Below are positions 33,890 through 45,394 of a DNA stretch of 64,000 nt, piece after piece. The first letter of the stretch is position 1; each line of letters begins with the position of its first letter. Under the pieces are notes generated by a model that made no database searches, was not told the origin of the DNA, and saw only the letters and a list, made by a program, of their open reading frames with translations. Source of the DNA: Gigaspora rosea (lineage: Eukaryota; Glomeromycota; Glomeromycetes; Diversisporales; Gigasporaceae); assembly GCA_003550325.1 (NCBI GenBank), contig QKWP01001205.1:36326-100325 (forward strand). Reading direction: 5' to 3'. Made by a program: the position numbers and the translations under genes.

Positions 33890-34610
33890 GAAAATTTAGA
33901 AGCATAATAGTTCGAGACTAGCAAGATAGTTAGTAGCACAGTAGTATTTTTTTTCTTTATTTTTTTTAATACTTACTAATTTTTATGTGATAACAAATGT
34001 AGCATGATAGTTTGGGACATAGTGAAATAGTTAAGTAAAACAGTAGTATTTTTTTTATATACAATACCGTATATGTCCGAAAATAAGCTACTACCTAAAA
34101 TAAGCTACCCCTTTGATTTTTTTAAAAATCTTAAAAAATTCGTTATCAGTTGCTACATATAAAACTTTTTTTCTACTAAGTAATCTTCAAAAAGTCAATT
34201 AAGTAATGTTGTTCAGCGCATCAAAATACACCTACAATAAAAATTTGGTGTCATTTAGATAACTTTTTATTAGTACGTTTTTCCATTTTTTCAAAAAATG
34301 CTATATTTCGAAAATAAGCTACTTTACGATTTTTCGTGTAATTTTTTGGCCATAAAAGGTAGCTTAATTTCGGACACATATGGTACTAACGTTTCTTTTT
34401 CTTTAGCATGATAACAAACGTAGTATGATAGTAGAAGTATAATAGTTTGGGGTTAGTGTTAGTGATATGGTAATATTTTTTTTAGTATTTTTTTAATATA
34501 TATAGAGTACTAACATTTCTCTTTTTCTTTAGAATGAAACATAGTACAATAACGAACATATACCAGGAACGGAGTGATACAATTACGAAGTGTATAGTTT
34601 TATGCTGTTT
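33890..34610. repeat. Decayed tandem repeats (AGCAAGATAGTTAGTAGCACAGTAG type)
   Basis: Words such as AGCATGATAGT, GGGACATAG, GATAGTTAGTAG and AACATTTCTTTTTCTTTAG recur in the same order at irregular spacing. The array is interrupted by the MITE at 34065-34385 and resumes at 36440-37260. Confidence 0.5.
34065..34385. mobile_element. MITE with TACCGTATATGTCCGAAAAT ends
   Basis: The left TACCGTATATGTCCGAAAAT followed by AAGCTAC is mirrored by GTAGCTTAATTTCGGACACA then TATGGTA at the right. AAATAAGCTAC words recur inside. It is inserted within the decayed tandem array. Confidence 0.65.
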
Positions 34611-36439
34611 GGAGTGGTATTTGTCCACAAAATCTTAAATTTGATTGGACCGCATGACTTATTCATCAAATTTTGATTATTTTCACGCATGAATGCATTA
34701 TGCAATTATTCTTCACGCATAAATTCATCATGCCTTAAATCCTATCATAACTACACATATGAGCAATATTATAGTTGCAATAACTAATGATAGTAAAAGC
34801 AAAAATTTTCAATTTTTGCCACAAAAATTGGTGACCCAATGCAATTTGATTTGTCTATTTACCTGATATTTGGTATCTTTTATCGGGTTGATGAAATTAT
34901 AATCACTGATCATCAAAGAAGTTTTTTAATATTAAAATACTAATGTTGCTCGTTCCACTGAATAAGGCTTATATCAAAGCACAAATGTTCATCTATTCCG
35001 CTGGCCAATCAAGTGTTCATAATGTAGTCACACCAAAATAAGGCTTAGATCAACGTCTTTTTAATCACTGGCCAATCAAGTATACTAACGTGGTCACACC
35101 AAAATAAAACATATTCATGTTTTTTTAATGCCTTAAACAACCTCTTAAAATCGTAAAACTTGAATTTTCCAAATTCGCTTCTGTTATTTTATTATAATAA
35201 TTAAAAACTATTTTAGCAAAAAATAAAGTCAATCAAATGTTTCACTAATTGGAAAGCGTTTTATATAATGATCTCAAGCTTAATAACAAGTACAAGTGCA
35301 AGAACCAACGCAAGAACCAATGCAGCGCAAGTGCAAGAACAAGAACAATTGCTCCGCAATAGATAAAAAAGACATGATATTAATAAACATATAAATATAT
35401 TCAAATACTAGAAAAAAAACTAAAAATTTAATGATTAATTTCTAGATTTTCCATTTTTCTCAGATTACTAATTTTCTCTGCGATTCTTGTATTTGAAATT
35501 TTATGTCGATTTACCAAACATGGTTATGTCCAAAACGCTAAACTAATGTAGCAGTATGATCGAATAATTATAGTATATCACTTTTGGTTAGTTATACACC
35601 TGTGAGCAAAGTGTTAAGACTAAAATATGTGTCGATGAGCCAATTATGATCAAGAATATCATCACCATTCATAATCTTAACCTATCAACCTTGCCAAATC
35701 ATACATGATCAAAACTTCTAAATATTTATCAAAACAATTCTAAGAAACATCTAAAATTCAGACTTCAGAAACATTAATTTTGGATGATTATAATAATACT
35801 CATTCAAACAAACGTGCTAACAATTCTGATCAAGAAAAAATAAAATAAAAAATGATCAAATCAACATGCAATACTAAACGATCATCTTATAGTAATACAT
35901 TTAGCTAATTCAGATGATGAATATTTTATCATTTAAAATTTTATTTTTTAAAAAATTTTTTCTGATTATAATTTGTATTATTCTCTTTATAAATTTTCTT
36001 TAATGTTTTTTTTTAAAATAAATTTACAACATTGCGCTACTTATTTTAAAAATTTTATGTATATATACTAAAATTAAGTTAAAATATAAATAATTTCCTA
36101 ATACTATTAATTCTCAAACAACACCCTGACTTATACTTAAACTCAATTCTTTTCTATAAAATTTGATCAATAACTAAAAAAATTTATACTAACTAAATGC
36201 GTTGCATAAGCAACGCGAGATATGCTAGATTATAATAAACAGCATAGACTATTAAAATAACAATCATATAATTATTCACCACTATTGCAATACACTAATG
36301 AAATGCTAGATCAACAACAATCCATTAAACATTAAATATGTATTTAGTTCTTATTGATTTCCTATTTATGTTTGTTTTGACTATTTTTTAACTATATACC
36401 TTCGTTCCTGGTTTCTAACGTGACAGTGTCACGCAGCTA
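34611..36439. other. Intergenic, with a two-unit tandem duplication
   Basis: About 34963-35105 holds two diverged copies of an ~80-bp unit ending GTCACACCAAAATAA. Around 35288-35350 is a short run of CAAGAACCAA-like words. The remainder is AT-rich with no gene seen. Confidence 0.4.
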
Positions 36440-37260
36440 TCTTATAATAGTAAAAGCAGGATGTAGCAAAATAGTTAGTAGCACAGTAGTATTTTTTCTT
36501 TAAAATAAAGCATAGTACGATGATGAACATAACATGTTAAAAAAAATATGATAGCTTAGAACTTAGCAAGATAGTTAGTAGCACAATAGCTTTTTTTATA
36601 TATTAACATTTCTTTTTTTCTTTAGAACAAACATAGCGCAATAACAAATGTAGCATGATAGTAGAAGCATGATACTGCATTAGTAGCGTGATAATATTAT
36701 ATATATATATACAGTACTAATGTTTATTTTTTTCTTTATAGCAAAACATAGTGCGATAATGAATATAGGATAGTAGAAGTATGATAGTTCAGGACATAGC
36801 AAGATAGTTAGTAACATAGTAGTATTTTTTTTTAATATAGTACTAACATTTCGCAAGATAACTAACGTTATAGCACGATAGTAAAGGTATAATAGTTCAG
36901 GATGTTAGTAATACAGTAAAATTTTTTGTTTTTTTTATATATAGTACTAATGTTTCCTACTTTCTTTAGAATAGAACATAACTTAACATGGTAATGAACA
37001 TAGTATGATAGTTAGTATGGGCATGCATGTTAGTTCGAGATATTAAAGACATTAGTAACACAATAGTGTTTTTTTTCTTTTCTTTTATTTTTTTATGCAG
37101 TACTAACATTTTGCACGATAACGAATGTAGCATAATAGTAAAAGCATAATAGTTTGGGACATGGCAAGATAGTTAGTAACACAGTAGTTAATATGGGCAT
37201 GCATAATAGCATGGGTATAGCATAATAGTATAAGATTTAGCATGATAGTTGGAACATAGC
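36440..37260. repeat. Decayed tandem repeats, second block
   Basis: The same vocabulary as 33890-34610: AGCATAATAGT, GGGACATAGCAAGATAGTTA, ACACAGTAGT, poly-T, TAGTACTAACATTT, CTTTAGAACA. There are perhaps six degenerate units of about 120-160 bp. Confidence 0.5.
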
Positions 37261-38035
37261 AAAATTTAAAACATCAAGTTTTGTTCATTATAGGCCCTTG
37301 AAAAGGGCACCAGCAGTGCCCTATTTAATTCTTGTAAATAAATAAATATGCATATTACTGTATCTGCATGTACAGTAGCTAACAAGATCTGCAAATCAAA
37401 GCACATGAGTAAAAACATAGCTGTGCTTGCCCCTTTTTTGACTTTTTCCAAGACAAATTTTTTTTACTTTTTCTTTGACTTTTGAATAAGCACCAGGATA
37501 AAAAAAACCCATAAATCCAGTGTAAGGTGTTGCACACTAATAGCCTGCAAAAAGTAAGAAATACCCTTATTTTATACCAAAAGTAACCACTTAGTAAACC
37601 ACACAAGCAATACAACACCCCTACACATTAAGTTAATAACTTCTTAAATATAACAAAAGAACTAAAAAATAAAAATTTTTACCATTGTTTAGATGTTCCT
37701 TGGTCCTCAAAAAGCAAAAAAAAATGTATTATAAAAAAAGTAATGAAGGAATGACACATGCCATTGCATGACTCCAACTATGGTCTGGGGCTTATATAGT
37801 TAGTTGTTTGTAGTTTAGGTCCTTTATTGTTTGTGATTTAAGTTTTTTGTAGCAATAAAAGCTTATATTTTAAAAATTATAATATAACTATATATTAAAT
37901 TTAATATTTAAAAAAAAAGATAGAAATGTATACAAGTGAAGGTGTGGCTTTTTTTAATAAAACAAAAAGAAAAGCGAACAAGTAAACCTAGAATTTTAGA
38001 GTATAATATTACACAATGAAAAAAAAGAAAATAGA
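37261..38035. other. Intergenic
   Basis: Two overlapping minus-strand ORFs (37266-37451, 37379-37618) show no motif. No supported feature. Confidence 0.3.
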
Positions 38036-38995
38036 TATAGTCCAGTATATAAAGATTTGTACCTCAAAAAGTTTCATAATTTTAACTCTTAGTAAAAGTT
38101 TTTATATTTTTGATTAATTATTAAAAATTTTTTAATATCAAATAAAATAGGTTTTAATCTAACTTATTATATTATTTTACTGGTTTAACTTTAATAATTT
38201 TGCATGTACAATTTGCTGTATTCAAAAAAAAATTGAAAAATTTTTTTAAAAAAAAGATATTTTAAATATTTTTGCAACCAATATGCAGTTTTATAAGCTT
38301 GTACTATGCAAGTGCATTAATGTGTATATGATAAAGATATGATTAAAATTTGAGCAAAATTGTATTACTAGTTGTGAAGAAATTAAGCTTTAAAGTGAGG
38401 TAATTTGATTTTTTTTACTATGTATGCGTATATATAAATTACTATAGATTACTATAGTAAATTATATAGTAAAAATTGTTAAAAAAAGTTACTATTAATA
38501 AATTTTTTTATTTTATCAATAAAATAATCAAAATAATTTTATTTTTAGACTTTTGCTAATTTGCAATTGGGATGATTTCATCTCATTATATATAGAACCA
38601 ATCAGATTGTAGGATCTTGTATAACAAAACTAAAGAAAAAATTAAGAAAAAGACAAAAAATCTTTAAATGACAAAAATTTTATTATCAAAACTAGCTTTA
38701 TATTTCTAAGTAAAAGATTTCAGCATCTAAATTTGTATATAATACACCTTCTATTTTAATATTACCCTAACCCTAACCTAATCTTTAATAGTAAATTTAT
38801 TTATTGTTTTAAAAAAATTTTTATAGAGAGGTGATATCACCCTGGGTGAAAATTAGTTAAAACTTATTTTTATTAATCTGGTGACCTAATAAGTATATTA
38901 AATTAAAAAAATCAAAAATTAATTTGTACAAAAAATATTTGAATTAGAGCTATTTGAGGTACAAATCTTTTTGTACCAGACTATAGTTGGTATTG
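38036..38995. mobile_element. ~960-bp element with inverted ends, containing a nested MITE copy
   Basis: The left end TATAGTCCAGTATATAAAGA with TTTGTACCTCAAA is mirrored by TTTGAGGTACAAATC and TTGTACCAGACTATA at the right. A reverse-complement copy of the 31561-31905 MITE occupies about 38555-38880 inside it. Confidence 0.55.
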
Positions 38996-39299
38996 AGTTT
39001 TAGGGTAGATAGGGCTTGGTAATAGCTTGAGAGTAGTTCACAGATATAATTAAATGTTCATTAATATTTAATTCGAATTTAAAAAAAAATAATAAAAATT
39101 TTTATATTAACGTTCTTCAAGACTATATTTTTCTGTTTTATAGTTTATATTTTATTAGTCAAAGTAAATATAATGTTTTTATGTAATAATTATCATTTTT
39201 GTATTATTAAAAAGCTACAAAATGTATTAAAATCAGAAAAAATTAAATTTTCTCCTGATCTAAACTTATTAAAAACAATTCAAAAGCATTAAAAAATAA

Positions 39300-39517
39300 G
39301 GACAAGTCTTTTTGTAACAGCCTGTTACATGCTTATTTGTAACAGCTCATACGGCCACATTAATGTTAAAGTAGGGTTAAAGTCAAAATTAATACAGAAT
39401 TGCGAAAGGAGCATTTTTTGTTAGAAGTGCAATAGGGGTTATCTTAGTAAAATTTTGAGTTATAAATAAAGCTGTTACAAATAAGCATGTAACAGGCTGT
39501 TACAAATAGACTTATCC
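39300..39517. mobile_element. MITE, 48-bp inverted ends and 9-bp target duplication
   Basis: The ends GGACAAGTCTTTTTGTAACA and TGTTACAAATAGACTTATCC pair over 48 bp with two mismatches. The flanks are AAAAAATAA at 39291-39299 and 39518-39526. A 9-bp duplication is typical of Mutator-like (MULE) elements. Confidence 0.75.
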
Positions 39518-40405
39518 AAAAAATAATATCCAAAAGTTTAAAAGCCTTTAAAAAGGTATAAATAATCTTAAACATATTTTTTTAAAAAGGATACAAAAAC
39601 TTTAATATATTCGTTCTTCGAGTGGTTTTGGGCCCAAAATAAAGAATCAAATAATATTAAATGCACATATGCATTCAATAATGTATTAATTTATTAATAA
39701 AAAAAATTGATATATATGTGGCCAAAATTATATTAATAAAAAATTTTTATTTTGAGCAAAAAACAGGCATTACTTTTGTTGGCTACTGTACATACATATT
39801 TATGACTATAAAAAAATCGATACAAGTTACTCTCATTACTCTTGTTTATAAAAAAAAATAAATAATAATAATAATTACTCTCATTACTCTTGTTATATAA
39901 AAAATTAATTAAAACAAGTTACTACTCTTGTTATTTGAATTATAGTAAATTTAAAGAGACTCTCAATATATTAAGTCACTTTATTCTTGGTTTTGAGATT
40001 TTTTAAATTTTTTTGTTTTGAGATTTTTTCTTTATATTGAGAGTCTTAATATTAAAAAAAATAATAAAAATAAATAAAAAAATAAAAATAAATAAAAATA
40101 AAAATAAAAATAAAAAAATAATAAAAATAATAAAAATAATAAACAATAAAAAAATATATATATAAATAAAATAAAAAAAGGCAAAAGCCATTAGCAACAT
40201 ATCATTATGGTAATGCTTATATGATTGACCAATCATTTTTGATATTGGCGATTATATATAAACATGATCATCATTTGAGCATGACCAAAATCTCTATATG
40301 CATATATGGTTATACAAGATTTTATATATTAAAATCATATTAGAGGAATATATGTCATAAGGTAATACATGAAGGACAGACCAGTTTTTTATAAAATTTC
40401 ACCAG
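39518..40405. other. Intergenic with an A-rich microsatellite
   Basis: About 40053-40144 is an irregular (AATAAA)n run. The 77-codon minus-strand ORF over it (40003-40236) is a low-complexity artefact. No other feature. Confidence 0.45.
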
Positions 40406-40592
40406 TTTTTTCTTTTATTGTTATATAAATATATTATCTCTTCATCTGTAGACTATGTGCAGGCAAATTTGCCTGCAAAATGTTATATAATATTTTTTNT
40501 TTTTTCTTTTATTGTTATATAAATATATTATCTCTTCATCTGTAGACTATGTGCAGGCAAATTTGCCTGCAAAATGTTATATAATATTTTTT
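40406..40592. other. Exact 93-bp duplication around a single N (assembly join)
   Basis: Positions 40406-40498 and 40500-40592 are identical, separated by one N at 40499. The same pattern occurs at 23227-23347, so this is very probably an unmerged overlap rather than biology. Confidence 0.85.
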
Positions 40593-41849
40593 AAAAATAA
40601 ATTTTTAAAAATTTACCAAAATTTTTATAAAATATATTCTTTTAGACTTGATTTTTATTTTTAAAATATAAATTCTATAAATTAATTGTACTTTAAATAA
40701 AGTATACTACTTTAAAATTCATTAATTTATACAAAATATAACGAAATAGACATATTTTTTTAATTAATTAATTATTTTTATTATATGTGATCCCCTATAT
40801 TATTATTGAAATTTTTTACTTTAAGTTATATTTAATATAATATATTCGAAATAACTTTAAAAAATTTTATTTAAACCTATATATATATATATGCGCATGT
40901 ACATACATACAACTATCAAATGCAAGATACAAATAATAAATGTAAAATACAAATATTAGCCTCTATTATTGTTCACCAATACTATATAAAATATTGACTT
41001 ATTTTTCAATATATTTCATTACTCAATTCTGTATTATCACTATTGCTATCATAATTATTGTTTTCGAGCATCTCTTCAGTTAAAAGTTCTTCAAGCGTTT
41101 GTGAAATAAATGAAACCTCATAAAGGTCTACCAACTCAGCAGGTAATTCTTCATTTTCTTGCATCATCATAAATTAATTAACAAAAATTTCTTAAGCTTG
41201 AATCAAAATTTAAACTAAAAATCAATAATTAGTTAATAGATTTTACCTTTTTTAGTTTTTATTTAAGAAAAATGCCAGAAATACTATCCTAATTTTAATA
41301 CCAAAAATACTATCCTTCTAATTTTAAACATTAAACGATTTGGCTAAAGTTATTTTATTTATTTGAATTATGAAGTTTCATTTGTGATAAAAATATCTCT
41401 GACACAAAATTTAAAAGTTGTATTCTTTAAACGATTGCAAATTATTTGCAGGTAAAAAAAAAACAAATCAGAAGTTTTTTTTAAAAAAAAATCTCGTTGT
41501 GAAAGTTATTCTTTTAAAAAAAAACTTATGGAATAAGCCAATTTTTTAGCATGAAAATAAGTGTGAGCAATTAATATCCAAAATAAAAGTCGCTAAACTT
41601 TATTAACCAATTTTTGGATTTTGATAACTGAATATGTGGCGCAGCAAAACCTGATTAGCACATTTTCTGGTTAGTGCAGTTCATTAATGACATAATTTAT
41701 ACAATCAGCATTTTGCCAATATGTTACTCAAGTCTAGCCAAATTAAATGAGATATCTCTTAGGGGGACCTCTCCCACCTCATTTTTTGGCAATTATATTA
41801 AAATTGAATTTTGCAGGCAAATTTGCCTGCTTAACATATTAAGAGATAG
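40435..41849. mobile_element. TATCTCTT-ended element with GCAGGCAAATTTGCCTGC palindrome, copy 2
   Basis: The left end TATCTCTTCATCTGTAG is followed by GCAGGCAAATTTGCCTGC. The right end has the same 18-bp palindrome followed by TTAACATATTAAGAGATA. True length is about 1.32 kb once the 94-bp assembly duplication is removed. It is the longest of three copies and the only one with a coding-like ORF inside (minus 41006-41170). Confidence 0.6.
41006..41170 (-). pseudogene. 54-residue acidic ORF inside the transposon-like element
   Basis: This ATG-initiated minus-strand ORF begins MMMQENEELPAELVDLYEVS and ends ELSNEIY, with E/D/N-rich content that stands out from the AT-rich background. It may be the C-terminal remnant of a transposase or of a captured gene. 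No catalytic motif is visible, and the upstream sequence contains no further coding text that I can join with confidence, although a GTAAAAT...TTTTAG intron is conceivable. Family not recognised. Confidence 0.35.
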
Positions 41850-42379
41850 AGGCGATTTGAGTAATTCACATTCTGCTTAACATTTACTAGGTGTATATTT
41901 TTACTAGTAAATTGTTATAAAATAATTTAAGTACACAAATAACTTGAAATTATATTACTTTTTCACATTTTTGGTATGTAAAATTTTAACAGCCAGTTCA
42001 TAACAGATACTAAAGAAATTTTGTATTTATTGGTTTTCATTTACCAAAAAATTATTTGGCTAATTTTTGTCTCCAATTAGATGAAATATCAGAAATCCCT
42101 TTTATTTCCTCTGAAGTTTTTTTCTCCTTCTCTTTTTGGTATTTTTATCATTATCAAAATCTTTCAGTATAAGTGTATCTTTACCTTCAAGTCGTTTCAA
42201 AAACTTTTTAACATTTTAAAAATCCCTTTTTATAGAATTCATCACAATAAGTACACTTTCTATTATAACATGTCAAATGGTATCCATGGCTGCAAATAAG
42301 AACCATCTCATCACATTTTCTTCATTAAATAGATACTTATAATGATCACACAAATTTGGTTAGGGCAAGTACGATGAAC

Positions 42380-42985
42380 TATCTCTTAAACCATCCAGCA
42401 GGCAAATTTGGGTACTAAAATCTCTTTTTTTTTGATTTTAAATGATTGTGCCAGATTTTTCTAAGCAATTGTACCCCTTTTATAAACTAGAATTAAAGTA
42501 TACCATTTTGCAGATCAACTTGTGATTTTATATCATATGGTAGTGGTATATTACAAGGAATATGTGTGCTAGTAGTACAGCGATTATCTATTGATTACTA
42601 TTATTTTACTATTAAAAAAAAAGAAAAAAAAATCGAAAAAAAAATTTATTATGAATAAGTCCCCACATTTTATATGATGATATTTCATCTATATATGTAA
42701 TATTCATAGCTGAATTATTAGAGCGATTGAGAAGCTTTGACCCAATAAAAATTTCTTAACAAAAATGCAAGCTATTTCATAAAATTTTGCTTGCGATCTT
42801 TGCTTGTATCGCATGGCATGTGCAATAACGTACTATTGTATTGTCATATGCTCTGTGTTCCCAGGAGCTACTCTAGTCAATTATGGTTAGTCTTTTAATA
42901 AAAAAAAATTTACTATATGTTTACTTTTCTTCCAATTATTTTAGCGGGCAAATTTGCCCGCTTAACTCAGACGGTTTAAGGGATA
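42380..42985. mobile_element. TATCTCTTAAACC-ended element, copy 3
   Basis: The left TATCTCTTAAACCATC and right GACGGTTTAAGGGATA are inverted. The left palindrome is degraded (GCAGGCAAATTTGGGTAC); the right is the variant GCGGGCAAATTTGCCCGC, whose paired changes keep it palindromic. Confidence 0.65.
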
Positions 42986-43243
42986 AGCAGTTGGTAAGCA
43001 TTATAAATCCATGTCTTTTTCTAAAGTAACAATGTGGTAAACTTTCAGTTTTTGGTTTTTTTTTTTAATTTTGGACCATGATTATAGAATAAATCTTAAA
43101 AGTATTCTAAAAGAAAAATCCTAATTTTCTTATTCAGAAGGTCAAGCATGGGTTGGATATATGGATATTACTGTGTCTTATGATAATTATTTTTAAATGC
43201 TAAATTAATAAAATATGTAATATTAAAGCAAACATTACTTTGT

Positions 43244-43450
43244 TTAATAATAAAGAAAAGTGACCAATTTACTAATAATATAGGCTTGTTTTATTATATT
43301 GTCAATTGTTACATTTGGTGATGTATTTGTTCTAATTCTACTATGAGTATTCTCTACATAATATTCATTAAAGTACAGCAAATGCATTTGAATTATGTTA
43401 AAAAAAGGATAATTGTTATTCTTCCAATAAAAAATATCTGACAAAAAGCC
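43244..43450 (-). pseudogene. Coding fragment of an unknown repeated gene family
   Basis: Minus-strand text containing LLYFNEYYVENTHSRIRTNT followed by SPNVTIDNIIKQAYIIS reads like conserved protein sequence, but it starts and ends abruptly within 66 codons. The block resembles, in my memory, fragments of an expanded transposase-like or hypothetical family in arbuscular mycorrhizal fungi; I cannot name it. No flanking exons were found. Confidence 0.35.
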
Positions 43451-43800
43451 AAAGGTGCTTTATTGTAGTTTTTCTGTTTCTACTATAACGTGAACATCCA
43501 AATGCAGAAAACCATTTTCACCTATTCACAAATAAACCTGCTTGAAATAAATTTGCATAGATATTAAGTATTGCTTGCACTATGCTATCGAGCAAATTGA
43601 TTGTAGTACACATTATTCCAAATTTTTCTATAATTGTGTCTTAAATTTTTACTTAACCATTTCGAGTAAGTTTTAAAATAAGGTTAATCCTTTATTTGTG
43701 TGACTTTTTTGCAAGCATTTTACTGGAGCCAAAAACAGAGTAAAATAATTTTTCAAAAAAAGAATAGTATACTAAAAAAATGGGTGGCAATCAAATTGCC

Positions 43801-44680
43801 AACAATCACTTCACAGACATCAACTTACACCAACAATCATTTTACTGACAAGCTTTTTTTACCGACACAAAATTTGCCGACACTTGATTTGCTGACAAGT
43901 TCCTTTTCACTGACAAGTTGATTTTACCGACACACACTTCACCAATAGTTATATTTACTGACAAAATCAACTTACTGACAAGCTCATTTTACTGAAAAAA
44001 GATATACTGTCAAGCTTATTCTACCGACAATACAATTTGTCGACAATACGATATACAATTACTGACAATACAACTCATTGATATATGAGACCACAGCAAT
44101 GTAATAAACTACTAAGAATAATTATGTATTATGCAATTTATTAATAATGACAATAAAAATTGCACATTTTATTACAGTAATGATGATAATAATAATTATT
44201 GTCACAGCTGATACTGAAGTTATAACCTATTTTGATATAAAATTTTAAAAATTTCTTTGGATATTTTTTCGTCTTTGTCTTATAGGGTTAGAGTAGGGTT
44301 TGGGTATAGATTTCATATTTATAGAGTATATGTAGATTTTAGCAGAGCTTATAGTTTCAAATTGAGACCATATAACTTCAGCATCAATCAAGATACTTAA
44401 GGCATCTGGCGAATTGTTTGTCAGCAAATTGTTTGTCAGCGAATTGTATTGTCAGTAGAATAATCTTGTCAGTAAATTTTATTTTCGGTAAAATGAGCTT
44501 GTTGGTAAGTTGATTTTGTCGTAAAATTAACTGTCGATGAAGTGTGTGTTAGTAAAATCAACATGTTGGTAAAAGCATGCTTGTTAGCAAATCGAGTGTC
44601 GGCGAGTTATTTGTCAGTAAAAAAAGCTTGTCAGTAAAATGATTGTCGGTATAGTGTTATGTCTGTGAAGTGATTGTCAG
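43801..44680. mobile_element. Foldback element built of ACTGACAAG/GTCAGTAAAA words
   Basis: Inverted arms of about 270 bp (43801-44090 and 44400-44680) are composed of short repeats such as TTTTACTGACAAG. The outermost matching segment is ACAATCACTTCACAGACAT. The central ~300 bp is unique AT-rich DNA. A smaller relative lies at 54917-55200. Confidence 0.7.
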
Positions 44681-44857
44681 TGAAATAATACGAATCCAAA
44701 AAAACATGTTCTCTACTATTTAATGATAAGTGTAGCAGACCCAAAATTGGTAAGAATAGTTCAATATCTTGCAGTGGCAGTTTCATATACAGAGCTTTCC
44801 AACAAACAATTGGCCAGGCCAATCAGCAACAAGCAGTGCAATACAGTTATTCAAATG

Positions 44858-45342
44858 TCATGTTTTATTATTGATAAATAAAATAAGTATTATCGCCTTA
44901 ATATAGTCTTCATCTGAGTATAGCATTTGCTTATTAAATCGAACTAACTTGAGACCTTCCATTGATTGTTTCTCTTTCTGTTTTCCTAGATTGTTATTAT
45001 AGTTATATACCATTAAAGCATCGATTTTATCAAGTTCATTAATTACTAAACAATTTTGTGAACCCAAATACGTGGATAAATGTCATTCAAATATAGAATA
45101 TCAAATATCCCACTATAATTATTAATAAGATAACAATAGATTCTTGGTGCTTTAATATTTGCTGGATTATAGATAAATACATTATTGTATACAAGTAAAA
45201 CAAATTGAAATTCTAAAATGGGTTTTGCTACACATGTAACAAAATGGTTTGCACTAGATATTGAAGTAGTATCTGGCCTTTTAATTCCATGAATTGTATG
45301 ATAATCATCTATGTTGTAAATGTAAGGTTGATTTTTCTAATT
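44858..45342 (-). pseudogene. Frameshifted fragment of an unrecognised gene
   Basis: A 90-codon open frame without ATG begins after a possible splice acceptor (TTAG, about 45343) and reads NIDDYHTIHGIKRPDTTSIS, then NNVFIYNPANIKAPRIYCYL, ending WVHKIV at a stop near 45045. In the next frame the text continues as CLVINELDKIDALMVYN and LKLVRFNKQMLYSDEDYIKA to 44858. One frameshift near 45060 therefore separates two halves of an apparently real protein. No domain is recognised. The SINE at 45395 lies just upstream, possibly inside an intron. The length and the conserved feel suggest a C-terminal exon of a host or transposon gene. Confidence 0.5.
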
Positions 45343-45394
45343 ATTAAAAATAAAAATAAAAATAAATTTTATTTAAATACAATATTTTATAGTT

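Noticed and set aside
40003-40236. Predicted I/F-rich membrane-like ORF
   Set aside because: It is the reverse translation of an (AATAAA)n microsatellite.
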